DNA of 36,067 nucleotides from Candidatus Omnitrophota bacterium (GTDB taxonomy: Bacteria > Omnitrophota > Gorgyraeia > JABMRJ01): positions 1 to 36,067 of the forward strand of contig JABMRJ010000118.1 in NCBI GenBank assembly GCA_013202745.1, in the 5' to 3' direction. Below the pieces are notes generated by a model that was not told where the DNA came from, did no database searches, and was given only the letters and a program-made list of their open reading frames with translations. Of the stretch, positions 15,199 through 23,299 are shown one piece after another (the first letter of the stretch is position 1; every line of letters begins with the position of its first letter). Both the position numbers and the translations under genes were made by a program.

Positions 15199-16964
15199 TG
15201 AAAGATAGAAGGGGCGTATCTATAATATTTGCTGTTTTTGTACTGCTTGTATTGAGCGTACTGGCGCTTGCGATATTTTCTATGATATCCAGTGATATAA
15301 GCAGTGCTGTGATGGGCGTAAATAGTTCCAGGGCGCTATATGTGGCTGATGCAGGCATAGAGATAGGCGCGCAGGCTATCAATTATGATGTGGCGGCAAC
15401 GGACGGCAATAATACGACTACGCCGTCAAACAATGGTTATTGCGGTGTATTTTACATAGAAGGGTATAATTATGGCAGTACGGGTATGTGTGTCGCTCCT
15501 GAAAACGCATGTCTCCACGGCGTTGATTGGAATAATGCCAATACTACACAGACAGCTCTCATCGGCCCCACTGCCGGTTCAAGCCTCGTTTTATGGGATT
15601 TTAAACAGAGACGCAATCTTATCGGAGGCAGAATAGTAAATCTGGAGATGCGTATAAGGGCAAGGAGGGTAAATATCCCAGGAATTCCCGGTCCGCCGAT
15701 AACACCTATAGTTGCACTACAGTATACGCTTGACGGAGAAGCTAACTGGAACGAGATAGCACAGCTTAACATAGACAATAATGGCTGGAGCCCGGCTGCT
15801 TATAGGGTATTTGGATTCCCGATGGTCTTAGCGGTAGATTGGAACTTATTGATGAATAGCAGCGGGAGCAATTTCAGGATAAGGGCTATGGTGATGAATA
15901 ACGGCAATATGAATTGTGAAGTCGATTGGCTTTCCTTGAGGGCTACCGTTGAAGTCGATAGCTATTTAGAGCCATGGTCAACATCCGGTAAAGGTTATTA
16001 TCTTCCCAAGGGCATCAATTTTCCGGTCTCTCTGGGCGGTGCCACGCTCGATTATATAACGGTAGTCGATGAAGCAGGTAAGATAAATCTCAATTACAGC
16101 ATCACAGACACTACCGTAATGCCCAAGATCATACCCGTCCTTAAGTATCTGATGGAGACGGTAGGTGTCAGTGATCCAACTGGTCTGGCGCAGACCATTA
16201 CAGCCCGCGTAGGGAGCGGCCAGCTTTTTAGTTCAATAGAGGAGCTTAAAGATCCGGGCGGCATAAAGATGGAGGCGGATGATTTTAATAAGATAAAGCC
16301 GTATATTACCGTCTATTCATGGGTCAATAATAGCGGGACGAGGCCAGGGATTGTCATTGAGCCCAAGGCGCGTGCGCCGATAAATATAAACACCGCCAAC
16401 ACTGTCGTTTTATCGGCTGTTTTTAAGTGCAGTACTGATGATGCGTTTTTGATAGAGTGGCTTGTAACTGATATAATGTCTCGACGGGAATCTCAGCCTT
16501 TTACACATATGTTTTCGAGTTATGCAACACAGGCCGCTACGCGCGACCTGACCTCTTTTGCAGGCTATATACAGCTATTGATAGATGGAGGCGGCGGGAG
16601 AATGTTTACTGTTAGCCAGATCTCTGCGTTGGAGCAGATAAGGGGAAACGCCGACGCCACCTATTATAATAAAACGGTATTGCCGGCAAACCCTCCTCCT
16701 CCGGTTGGATATAATGATTGGACAGAGGTAAGTACCCCAGTCGTAGAATTCTGTTATTCATCCAATGCATTTGCCATAAGGGCTGAGGCAAAGAGTAAGG
16801 ATGTTTCACGTTTAGTAAGGTCGATTTACGGCGACAGGTATGATTATCCTACATATGGCTATAATTCTGTAGGGACATTTTATATGCCGACAGATATGAA
16901 TGATAGCGACCCTGAGCAATACTGGAGAGAGGAGCGCGGTTCAGATATATATGCTGCCTATTAA
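15174..16964 (+). CDS. gspK: Pseudopilin K (GspK-like) with a large inserted beta-rich domain
   Basis: The likely tip pseudopilin. The leader ends RRG/VSIIF, with Gly at -1 but no Glu at +5, as expected of GspK. The helix (AVFVLLVLSVLALAIFSMIS) runs into ALYVADAGIEIG, a PilX/GspK element. A beta-rich stretch at about residues 85-265 is unrelated to ordinary GspK and accounts for the length of 596 residues against a usual 300 or so. After it come the GspK hallmarks VDEAGKINLN, a helix-hairpin-helix-like FSSIEELKDPGGI, and PININTAN. ATG 15174 overlaps gspJ by 25 bases. GTG 15198, overlapping the gspJ stop as TAGTG, is an attractive alternative giving VKDRRG. Confidence 0.85.
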   Translation: MYPAESALVKDRRGVSIIFAVFVLLVLSVLALAIFSMISSDISSAVMGVNSSRALYVADAGIEIGAQAINYDVAATDGNNTTTPSNNGYCGVFYIEGYNYGSTGMCVAPENACLHGVDWNNANTTQTALIGPTAGSSLVLWDFKQRRNLIGGRIVNLEMRIRARRVNIPGIPGPPITPIVALQYTLDGEANWNEIAQLNIDNNGWSPAAYRVFGFPMVLAVDWNLLMNSSGSNFRIRAMVMNNGNMNCEVDWLSLRATVEVDSYLEPWSTSGKGYYLPKGINFPVSLGGATLDYITVVDEAGKINLNYSITDTTVMPKIIPVLKYLMETVGVSDPTGLAQTITARVGSGQLFSSIEELKDPGGIKMEADDFNKIKPYITVYSWVNNSGTRPGIVIEPKARAPININTANTVVLSAVFKCSTDDAFLIEWLVTDIMSRRESQPFTHMFSSYATQAATRDLTSFAGYIQLLIDGGGGRMFTVSQISALEQIRGNADATYYNKTVLPANPPPPVGYNDWTEVSTPVVEFCYSSNAFAIRAEAKSKDVSRLVRSIYGDRYDYPTYGYNSVGTFYMPTDMNDSDPEQYWREERGSDIYAAY

Positions 16965-18576
16965 GATTGCGAAGAAGAGATATTTTGTGGCTGTAGAAGT
17001 ATCATCCACTTATCTTAAAGTAGTAGTCATGGATGAGGCGGATAAGAAGATCCTGACAGCAGCCGTTAAGGATATTTCTTCTGTGAACAACCAGGATATA
17101 AAGGGTAAGGTAATCGTCAATCTATTAAATGAGATAATACCGCGCGATGTTATTAAATCCTCTACAGGATTACTCTGCCTGGCAGATGAACCATTGCAGA
17201 TCAAACGCCTGGAACTTCCGCATATGCCTGTAGAGGAGTTTCGTGATGCGCTGAAGTGGAGGGTAAAGGGCATCATACCGTTTGACGCGGATAAGTCCGT
17301 CTTGGACTACGATATTCTCGGTGAGCTGCAGGATGAAGACGGCGCAAAGAAGACAGATATAATAATGGCTATTACCCCGAGGGAGGGCGTAGACGAGAAG
17401 GTCTCTTACGTAAAAGAGTCAGGCATAGATATGGTAACATACGCAAGCATAAAACCTTTTGTCATAACCAACCTCCTGAAATTATTGCCTGAAGTTAAAA
17501 AGGAGGATGCCTGTGCCGTCCTAGATATAGGACACAAGGAATCTACCGTAGGTATCTATAGAGATAACAAGCTGCGCTTTGTGCGCAATATACCCGTAGG
17601 ATTAAATCATATTAAGCAATCTATCAAGGGGCCTGTGATTTCGGATAAAGGGCCTATCGAGCTTACGTCTGACGATATGGAGAGACTGAGATCTATCGGT
17701 ATTCCGGATAATGAAGAGCTCCTTTTAGACGGTAAGATACAGGGTAAACATCTTATGTTTATGTTAAGGCCGGTTGCGGAGTCCCTGTGTAAAGAGGTAG
17801 GCCGTTCATTCGATTATTACAACGCACAATTAGAAGGCGGCCATATATCCAAGATACACATAATGGGCGATGGCTCTAATTACAAAAATATAGATAAGTT
17901 TATAGGGGAGATCCTCAACACTGAGACAGAATATATAGGGCTGCCGGATTCTCTTAAGGAATCCGTGCCGGATAATATAAAGACCGACGGTATGATGCCG
18001 CTTATCGCTGCGCTTATCGCCACTGCGCTAGGCGCGCCGGAGTCTAAGATTAACCTGCTTCCCATGGATTATAGGGTCGAGAAATCCCAGCGTATACAGA
18101 AGATCTCTATAAGGATTGCCGGTATCACTACAACAGCTATTCTTATTACATCTTTTCTTATGGTAAATCTCCAGATAAGCAACTATAAACAGCTTCTCGC
18201 TACAGCGAAGAGCCATAAAAAGATAATCGATGAAGTGCGCGAAGTATACGATAGGACGATCGAGAGAGAACGATTTGTCAGCGCAGTAAGAAATAGCGAA
18301 GTACCCACCATCTCAATAATGAAAGAATTGAGCAATATCATACCGCCCAAAATACTCTTAAGTTCACTTATCATAGAGCAGCGCACCAAGGCAATAGGAC
18401 TGCAGGGTGTGTTATATCTGGGGGCCAATGTCGCTGAAGTCGTCCTGGCCGATTTCATGGATGAGCTGGAAAGGTCACCATTCTTCAGTAATGCCGTACT
18501 CGAGACATCCAGAAAAGATATATATGAAGATAGGAATGTCGCAATATTTGCGATAAAATGCGCGATCCAGAAATAG
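16951..18576 (+). CDS. pilM: PilM-PilN fusion (GspL-like assembly protein)
   Basis: The cytoplasmic part (residues 1-360) is an actin-like ATPase-fold PilM: FVAVEVSSTYLKVVV near the start, LKWRVKGIIPFDADKSVLDY, and the phosphate-loop-like AVLDIGHKESTVGIY. It is followed by INLLP at 367-371, the conserved PilN N-terminal motif that normally docks into a separate PilM. One membrane helix (about 386-408) and a periplasmic PilN domain follow. In one chain this has the topology of GspL, at the L position of the operon. ATG 16951 is chosen over ATG 16900 because PilM proteins start close to the first beta-strand. The overlap with gspK is then 14 bases. ATP binding by this copy is not established. 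Confidence 0.85.
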   Translation: MLPIKIAKKRYFVAVEVSSTYLKVVVMDEADKKILTAAVKDISSVNNQDIKGKVIVNLLNEIIPRDVIKSSTGLLCLADEPLQIKRLELPHMPVEEFRDALKWRVKGIIPFDADKSVLDYDILGELQDEDGAKKTDIIMAITPREGVDEKVSYVKESGIDMVTYASIKPFVITNLLKLLPEVKKEDACAVLDIGHKESTVGIYRDNKLRFVRNIPVGLNHIKQSIKGPVISDKGPIELTSDDMERLRSIGIPDNEELLLDGKIQGKHLMFMLRPVAESLCKEVGRSFDYYNAQLEGGHISKIHIMGDGSNYKNIDKFIGEILNTETEYIGLPDSLKESVPDNIKTDGMMPLIAALIATALGAPESKINLLPMDYRVEKSQRIQKISIRIAGITTTAILITSFLMVNLQISNYKQLLATAKSHKKIIDEVREVYDRTIERERFVSAVRNSEVPTISIMKELSNIIPPKILLSSLIIEQRTKAIGLQGVLYLGANVAEVVLADFMDELERSPFFSNAVLETSRKDIYEDRNVAIFAIKCAIQK

Positions 18577-18579
18577 GTT

Positions 18580-19179
18580 ATGAAAAATAAATTAAACCTA
18601 AAATTGAAGATAAACATAGAGCTTAATAAGACGCAGAAACTCATATTCCTGATGGCGTTTATAATCTTTATAGTCATCTTTATATTGTGGCTCTTCGTGT
18701 ATTCGCCTACCAGGGCTAAGGCGAATGTCTTAAAAGAGGAGCTGGATGCCATCCGGTTAGATATAAGGGATATCACGAGGATAGCCGGGGGCCAGAAGAA
18801 CATGGATGTGGCCTACAAGAAATTCCATGAAAAGCTTAAGGAGCTGAATAGGATAATACCGACAGAGGAGAAGTCTGCATTAAGCCTCCTCTCAAAGATT
18901 GCAGATGAGATGGGCATAAAGATATTGATCATGAATCCCGGAGGCGCAGTAGAGAGCCAGATCGATTTAGAGATAAAAGGCAAACTGATAGCCGAGATGC
19001 CCATATTGCTGGAGTTAAGGTGCGATTATAAGACTCTCGGTGAATACCTTAATAGGATAAGGACCGAATTGCCCGTGCTTGTCGTGGTCAATGAAGTCAA
19101 GATGAGCCGTTTAGCAGAAGGCGGGAATACTTACTTGAAGGCAAACTTAAACCTTAGATTGTTCATGCTCAAAGGCTGA
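18580..19179 (+). CDS. pilO: PilO/GspM-like alignment protein
   Basis: A bitopic inner-membrane protein that pairs with PilN/GspL. It has a short basic cytoplasmic tail, one membrane helix (LIFLMAFIIFIVIFILWLFV, about residues 20-42), a coiled coil (KANVLKEELDAIRLDIRD through EKLKELNRIIP), and a ferredoxin-like periplasmic domain with the usual PilO pattern: LLSKIADEMGI, then LRCDYKTLGEYLNRI. The length of 199 residues is typical. It begins three bases after the PilM-PilN fusion, the usual M-N-O order. It could also be named gspM, since the two families share this architecture. Confidence 0.88.
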   Translation: MKNKLNLKLKINIELNKTQKLIFLMAFIIFIVIFILWLFVYSPTRAKANVLKEELDAIRLDIRDITRIAGGQKNMDVAYKKFHEKLKELNRIIPTEEKSALSLLSKIADEMGIKILIMNPGGAVESQIDLEIKGKLIAEMPILLELRCDYKTLGEYLNRIRTELPVLVVVNEVKMSRLAEGGNTYLKANLNLRLFMLKG

Positions 19180-19201
19180 TGGTGGTCGATAGAGGAATAT
19201 T

Positions 19202-19615
19202 ATGAAAAAGAAACATATGGAGATGGCGATAACGGGTGCCGCTGTAATCGCTTTACTTATAATACTTGCAAATACATTTATGAGTCCCGAGAAGAACGCA
19301 ACCAAGTCGTCATCAGAAGAGTTAGATTCACAAAAGGGTAAACCGGCTGATAATAAGTCCGCAGATGTGGCAGCGAAAGATAAAGACTGGGGCAGGGATC
19401 CCTTTGGCCTCGAAAAACTTCCTGAAGAAGAGTCAGTAGTCAGTTTTGTGCTAAATGGTATTATATGGGATGAAGATAACCCCTATGCGATAATAAATGA
19501 TGAAGTCGTCAGGGAAGGCGATAAGATACGCGGTTATAAGGTGATAGAAATAAAAGAAGGCAGTGTGCTATTGGACGACGGTACAGAGCGATTTTCACTC
19601 GATGTGTGGCAATAA
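19202..19615 (+). CDS. PilP/GspC-like periplasmic linker protein
   Basis: A small bitopic protein with one N-terminal membrane helix (AITGAAVIALLIILANTFM), a disordered Lys/Ser/Asp-rich linker (residues 30-60), a WGRDPF motif, and a compact beta domain: LNGIIWDEDNPYAIINDEVV, GDKIRGYKVIEI, VLLDDG. This matches the HR domain of GspC and the C-terminal domain of PilP, which connect the inner-membrane platform to the secretin. It closes the assembly operon 22 bases after pilO. No secretin gene follows, although pilQ or gspD is the normal neighbour. The GspC and PilP families cannot be separated with certainty by eye. Confidence 0.78.
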   Translation: MKKKHMEMAITGAAVIALLIILANTFMSPEKNATKSSSEELDSQKGKPADNKSADVAAKDKDWGRDPFGLEKLPEEESVVSFVLNGIIWDEDNPYAIINDEVVREGDKIRGYKVIEIKEGSVLLDDGTERFSLDVWQ

Positions 19616-19671
19616 CTGTAGAGCCGCATACCCTCCATTTTAACCACCAGGCTTTAAACATCCATTTATGC

Positions 19672-19701
19672 TTGACTCCTTAGATATTATTATGATATTA
19701 T
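19672..19701 (+). promoter_or_regulatory. Candidate promoter of the lpt operon
   Basis: TTGACT (19672-19677) is followed after 18 bases by TATTAT (19696-19701), within a very AT-rich 113-base gap. Several overlapping TATAAT-like hexamers lie downstream (for example 19699-19704). The leader before the ATG at 19729 is AT-rich and shows no clear ribosome binding site. Nothing convincing as a terminator is seen in 19616-19670. Confidence 0.55.
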
Positions 19702-19728
19702 AATAAGCTAAAGTATATAATAATATCT

Positions 19729-20658
19729 ATGAAGAAGAATAAAACCCTTATAATAATAGCGGTCGTGCTCTCCATCATCATCCTACACACCTTCGGGAAG
19801 GTCAAGAAGGCGAGGATGATAGCCGTTTCATTAAAAGACGTACCTCAAGCAGTCGAGCAGAAGATCCTATCATTTGATCTATCCAATTATGCTGAAGACG
19901 GCAGTAAGAAGTGGCAGCTCAAGGGGGATTCGGCAGATGTGCTCTCTGAGATAGTCAACCTGAATAATATCGTCATGGAGACATACGATGATCCAAAGGT
20001 GGACTTAACGGCCATTAGAGGCGCTTATGATAAGGACAATAAAGAGATCAAGTTATACGATGATGTTGTGGTCATAACATCAGACGGGATAAGGCTCACC
20101 ACAGATTATCTTAAGTGGGATGGAAATACCGACACAGTCTCTACTGATCAGCATGTCAAGATTGTGCGCAATGACGTAGTGGCTACGGGGATAGGTGCGC
20201 TTGCGCTGCCTCAGATGAAGAAGGTTATCTTGAATAAGGACGTTATCGTAAAGCTTGCCAAAAATGTCATGCAGGGCATGGATATGAGCATGGATGATTC
20301 AAAAAAAGAGGACGACGGCCCCCCGCAGGCGACCATAACCTGTGATGGGCGCCTTGAGATAAATTATGAGGAGAATACAGCAGTCTTTAATGATAACGTA
20401 CTTGTAGAAGACAAAAAGGGAAAGATCTATTCGGATAAGATGGACGCGTTTCTCGACCCTGTTACAAAGGATATACTCAAGGTTATTGCAGAGGGAGACG
20501 TCAAGGTGGTGCGCGGTGAGGATTCGACATTCAGCCGGAAGGCCATTTATACTACGCACGACCAGAAGATTGTCCTCGTTGGAAGGCCTAGGATATATAT
20601 CCGTTCTTCCAATGATGATATGAAAGATATGGAGAAAGGATTTAAGGGGTTAAGGTAG
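19729..20658 (+). CDS. lptC: LptC-LptA fusion, lipopolysaccharide transport bridge
   Basis: The N-terminal part has a membrane anchor (residues 5-20, LIIIAVVLSIIIL) and an LptC domain (about 30-165) of repeated beta-strands, including WQLKGDSADVL, IKLYDDVVVITSDGIRL and DTVSTDQHVKI. A Met/Asp-rich linker follows (about 180-198). Then comes a second OstA/LptA jellyroll (about 200-295): ATITCDGRLEINYEENTAVF, NDNVLVEDKKGKI and VIAEGDVKVVRG. LptC receives LPS from the LptBFG exporter and LptA forms the periplasmic bridge, so the fusion would keep the bridge attached to the inner membrane. The stop codon abuts the lptB start. lptF and lptG are not in the window. Confidence 0.82.
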   Translation: MKKNKTLIIIAVVLSIIILHTFGKVKKARMIAVSLKDVPQAVEQKILSFDLSNYAEDGSKKWQLKGDSADVLSEIVNLNNIVMETYDDPKVDLTAIRGAYDKDNKEIKLYDDVVVITSDGIRLTTDYLKWDGNTDTVSTDQHVKIVRNDVVATGIGALALPQMKKVILNKDVIVKLAKNVMQGMDMSMDDSKKEDDGPPQATITCDGRLEINYEENTAVFNDNVLVEDKKGKIYSDKMDAFLDPVTKDILKVIAEGDVKVVRGEDSTFSRKAIYTTHDQKIVLVGRPRIYIRSSNDDMKDMEKGFKGLR

Positions 20659-21381
20659 ATGCATCTATTACAGACAGAAGGCCTGGTAAAGAATTACGGC
20701 GGCAGAAGGGTAGTCGACGAGGTGGCCATAAATGTCAAGCGCAGCGAGATAGTAGGGCTGCTTGGCCCAAATGGCGCCGGCAAGACGACAACATTCTATA
20801 TGGTTACAGGGCTCGTCAGGCCTGACAGCGGCAGGATAATATTTGATAATCAGAATATAAGCAACTTTCCCATGCATGAGCGCGCAAGGTGCGGCATAGG
20901 ATACCTGTCTCAGGAGCCGTCCATCTTCAGAAAACTCACAGTAGCGGATAATATAATGGCGGTGCTGGAGACGCTCAATATAGGGCATAGTGAACGCCAG
21001 AAGAGACTTAAGAAGCTTCTTGGGGAGCTCAAGATATCGCACCTTGCCAAGAATAGGGCATATACCCTCTCCGGAGGTGAAAGAAGGCGCCTTGAGATCA
21101 CCCGTGCACTGGTGACCAACCCTCTCTTTATACTCTTAGACGAACCATTCAGCGGCATAGACCCGATAGCGGTATTCGAGTGCCAGCAGATCATAAGGGA
21201 GCTGAGGGAGCGGGGGCTCGGCATACTCCTTACCGATCATAATGTAAGGGAGACACTCTCTATAACGGACCGTGCTTATATAATGTGTGAAGGCAGGATA
21301 CTTATATCCGGCACAAAGGATGAATTGATTACCAACCCTGAGGCGAGAAAGATCTATCTCGGCGAAAAGTTTTCTATGTAG
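20659..21381 (+). CDS. lptB: LptB, ATPase of the lipopolysaccharide export ABC transporter
   Basis: The cytoplasmic ATPase that drives LPS extraction by LptFG. Walker A GPNGAGKT is at residues 36-43, the ABC signature LSGGERRRLE near 137, Walker B FILLDEPF directly followed by SGIDPIAV (D-loop), and the switch His in LTDHNVRET. The string YLSQEPSIFRKLTVADNI is typical of LptB, and 240 residues is the family length. It starts on the base after the lptC-lptA stop codon, showing a tight operon. In many genomes rpoN follows lptB; here trigger factor does. Confidence 0.96.
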   Translation: MHLLQTEGLVKNYGGRRVVDEVAINVKRSEIVGLLGPNGAGKTTTFYMVTGLVRPDSGRIIFDNQNISNFPMHERARCGIGYLSQEPSIFRKLTVADNIMAVLETLNIGHSERQKRLKKLLGELKISHLAKNRAYTLSGGERRRLEITRALVTNPLFILLDEPFSGIDPIAVFECQQIIRELRERGLGILLTDHNVRETLSITDRAYIMCEGRILISGTKDELITNPEARKIYLGEKFSM

Positions 21382-21388
21382 GGGCATT

Positions 21389-22672
21389 ATGGATATTAGA
21401 CATAAATATAAAGATATAGAAGGTTCGAGAAGAGAATTTACCGTCCACGTCTTTTCGGAAGAAGTAAAAAAAAGACTCGATGCTGTATATGAAGATATAA
21501 AGCGGAATGCCAATATTCCGGGATTCAGGAAGGGGAAGGCACCTTTTGATATACTGGAGAAGCACCACAAAGGCGCAGCACACGAGAGGGTCTTAAACGA
21601 CCTTATAGGTGATTCTTACAGGGTAGCGATGGAGGAGTCGAAAACGGTTCCTATAAGCCTCCCGCAGATAAGCGATGTAGAGTTTAAGGATGCCAAAGAG
21701 ATATCTTACAAGGCGACCGTTGATACAAGGCCTAAGTTGAGCATAAAAAGATATAAAGGCATCAAGGTAGAGAAGAAAAAGGTTGTTGTTAAAGACGCGG
21801 ATATAGATAAATATATAACAAGCCTGCGGGAGGCCTACGCGCAATTTAAGAGCATAGAGGATAGGGCCGCTGTATTAGGAGATTATCTTATGTGTGACCT
21901 CTTGTGTGAGGTTGACGGCAAACCTATACAAAAAGAGCAGAAGAATATACTCCTTTCCCTGGATAAACAGCATACACTGCCCGGACTTGTAGAGGGGCTT
22001 GCGGGTATAGAGAAGGGTCAGGCAAGAGAGATAAAAGCGATTCTCCCTGAAAATCCTAACGACCCGCAATATTCAAAAAAAGAGGCGCTGTTCAAGGTCA
22101 AGGCCAATGAGATAAAGGTAAAAGAGCTTCCCGAGGTCAACGACGAATTCGTAAAGAGTTTGGGCGCGTATAAGAGCGTAACCGAACTTAAGGATGCTGC
22201 CAGGAAGGATCTTGCGAAGAGAGAAGAGAATAGGCTAAAGACGGATATGCATAACCAGCTGATAACTAAGCTTCTGAAAGACGTGCAGTTCGCTCCGCCA
22301 AAAGGGCTTGTCATTGAGGAGTCCGAAAGGATAATGCAGGATATAAAGAATGACCTCCAGAAGAAGAATCTAAAGAAGGCAGATATAGACAAAAGGGTAG
22401 GAGAGCTTAAGGATAACGCAGGCAAGGAAGCCGTAAAGAGGGTAAGGCTCTACTTTATGCTCGATGAGATAGCCAGAATAGAAAAGATCACAGTCCATAC
22501 CAAAGAGATAGATAATACATTCGATCTACTGGCACAGCAGTCAGGTAAGTCCAAGGAAGAAGTGAAGAAGCATTATGTAGATAATCAATTATTGGGAAGT
22601 CTTAAGAATCAGCTCAGGGAGAATAAGGTGATGGAGTTTCTCCTCAATAGCGCTGATATAAAAGAGGTATGA
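21389..22672 (+). CDS. tig: Trigger factor, ribosome-associated chaperone
   Basis: Binds ribosomal protein L23 and shelters nascent chains. The N-terminal domain (1-140) carries the ribosome-docking loop as GFRKGK at residues 45-50. A PPIase-like FKBP domain follows (about 150-235; DYLMCDLLCEVDG, then PGLVEGLAGIEKGQ). The helical C-terminal chaperone domain runs from about 250 to the end (EVNDEFVKSLGAYKSVTELK). The length of 427 residues is normal. It begins seven bases after lptB and precedes clpP, the common tig-clpP arrangement. Sequence divergence from E. coli is high but domain order is intact. Confidence 0.95.
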   Translation: MDIRHKYKDIEGSRREFTVHVFSEEVKKRLDAVYEDIKRNANIPGFRKGKAPFDILEKHHKGAAHERVLNDLIGDSYRVAMEESKTVPISLPQISDVEFKDAKEISYKATVDTRPKLSIKRYKGIKVEKKKVVVKDADIDKYITSLREAYAQFKSIEDRAAVLGDYLMCDLLCEVDGKPIQKEQKNILLSLDKQHTLPGLVEGLAGIEKGQAREIKAILPENPNDPQYSKKEALFKVKANEIKVKELPEVNDEFVKSLGAYKSVTELKDAARKDLAKREENRLKTDMHNQLITKLLKDVQFAPPKGLVIEESERIMQDIKNDLQKKNLKKADIDKRVGELKDNAGKEAVKRVRLYFMLDEIARIEKITVHTKEIDNTFDLLAQQSGKSKEEVKKHYVDNQLLGSLKNQLRENKVMEFLLNSADIKEV

Positions 22673-22695
22673 AAAGAAAAAAAGGGAGGTAGGTT

Positions 22696-23289
22696 ATGAG
22701 CATATTGATACCTATGGTTGTAGAACAGACGGGAAGAGCGGAGAGGGCCTACGACATATACTCAAGGCTTCTTAAGGACAGGATTATATTTATAGGGACT
22801 ACTATAGATGATAATGTATCCAATTTGATCATAGCCCAGCTTCTCTATCTGCAGATGGATGACCCGGACAAGGATATAGATGTATATGTAAATACGCCGG
22901 GCGGGATTGTAACGAGCGGTCTGGCTATATATGATACGATGCAGTTTATAAAACCCGACGTAAATACATACTGCGTCGGACAGGCAGCGAGCATGGGGGC
23001 TGTCCTCCTTGCGGCCGGCACAAAGAAGAAGAGATTTGCGCTCCCGCATGCAAGGATCATGATGCACCAGCCGTGGGGCGGTGTACAGGGCGCTGCAGCA
23101 GATATAAATATTCAAGCCAAAGAGATAATGTGCCTCAGGAGCCGTATAGAGGATATATTGGCGAAACATACAGGCCAGTCGATGGATAAGATAAAGAGAG
23201 ATACAGACCGTGACTACTTCATGTCAGCCGAAGAAGCGCTCAAGTACGGCATAGTGGACGAAGTTATTACAAATATAAAGAAGAGATAA
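22696..23289 (+). CDS. clpP: ClpP, ATP-dependent Clp protease proteolytic subunit
   Basis: A serine protease that forms a double heptameric ring. The catalytic triad is Ser99 ([11 protein letters not shown]), His124 ([13 protein letters not shown]) and Asp173 (DTDRDYFMS). The family motif VNTPGG is near residue 70. The length of 197 residues is normal, with the usual N-terminal region ([20 protein letters not shown]). A strong ribosome binding site GGGAGG lies just upstream of the ATG. clpX, which usually follows, is missing, and lon begins 11 bases after the stop. Confidence 0.97.
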   Translation: MSILIPMVVEQTGRAERAYDIYSRLLKDRIIFIGTTIDDNVSNLIIAQLLYLQMDDPDKDIDVYVNTPGGIVTSGLAIYDTMQFIKPDVNTYCVGQAASMGAVLLAAGTKKKRFALPHARIMMHQPWGGVQGAAADINIQAKEIMCLRSRIEDILAKHTGQSMDKIKRDTDRDYFMSAEEALKYGIVDEVITNIKKR

Positions 23290-23299
23290 CAAAGGCATT

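Noticed and set aside
19616-19671. Possible terminator after the PilP/GspC-like gene
   Set aside because: No stem of useful length followed by a T run could be found by eye.
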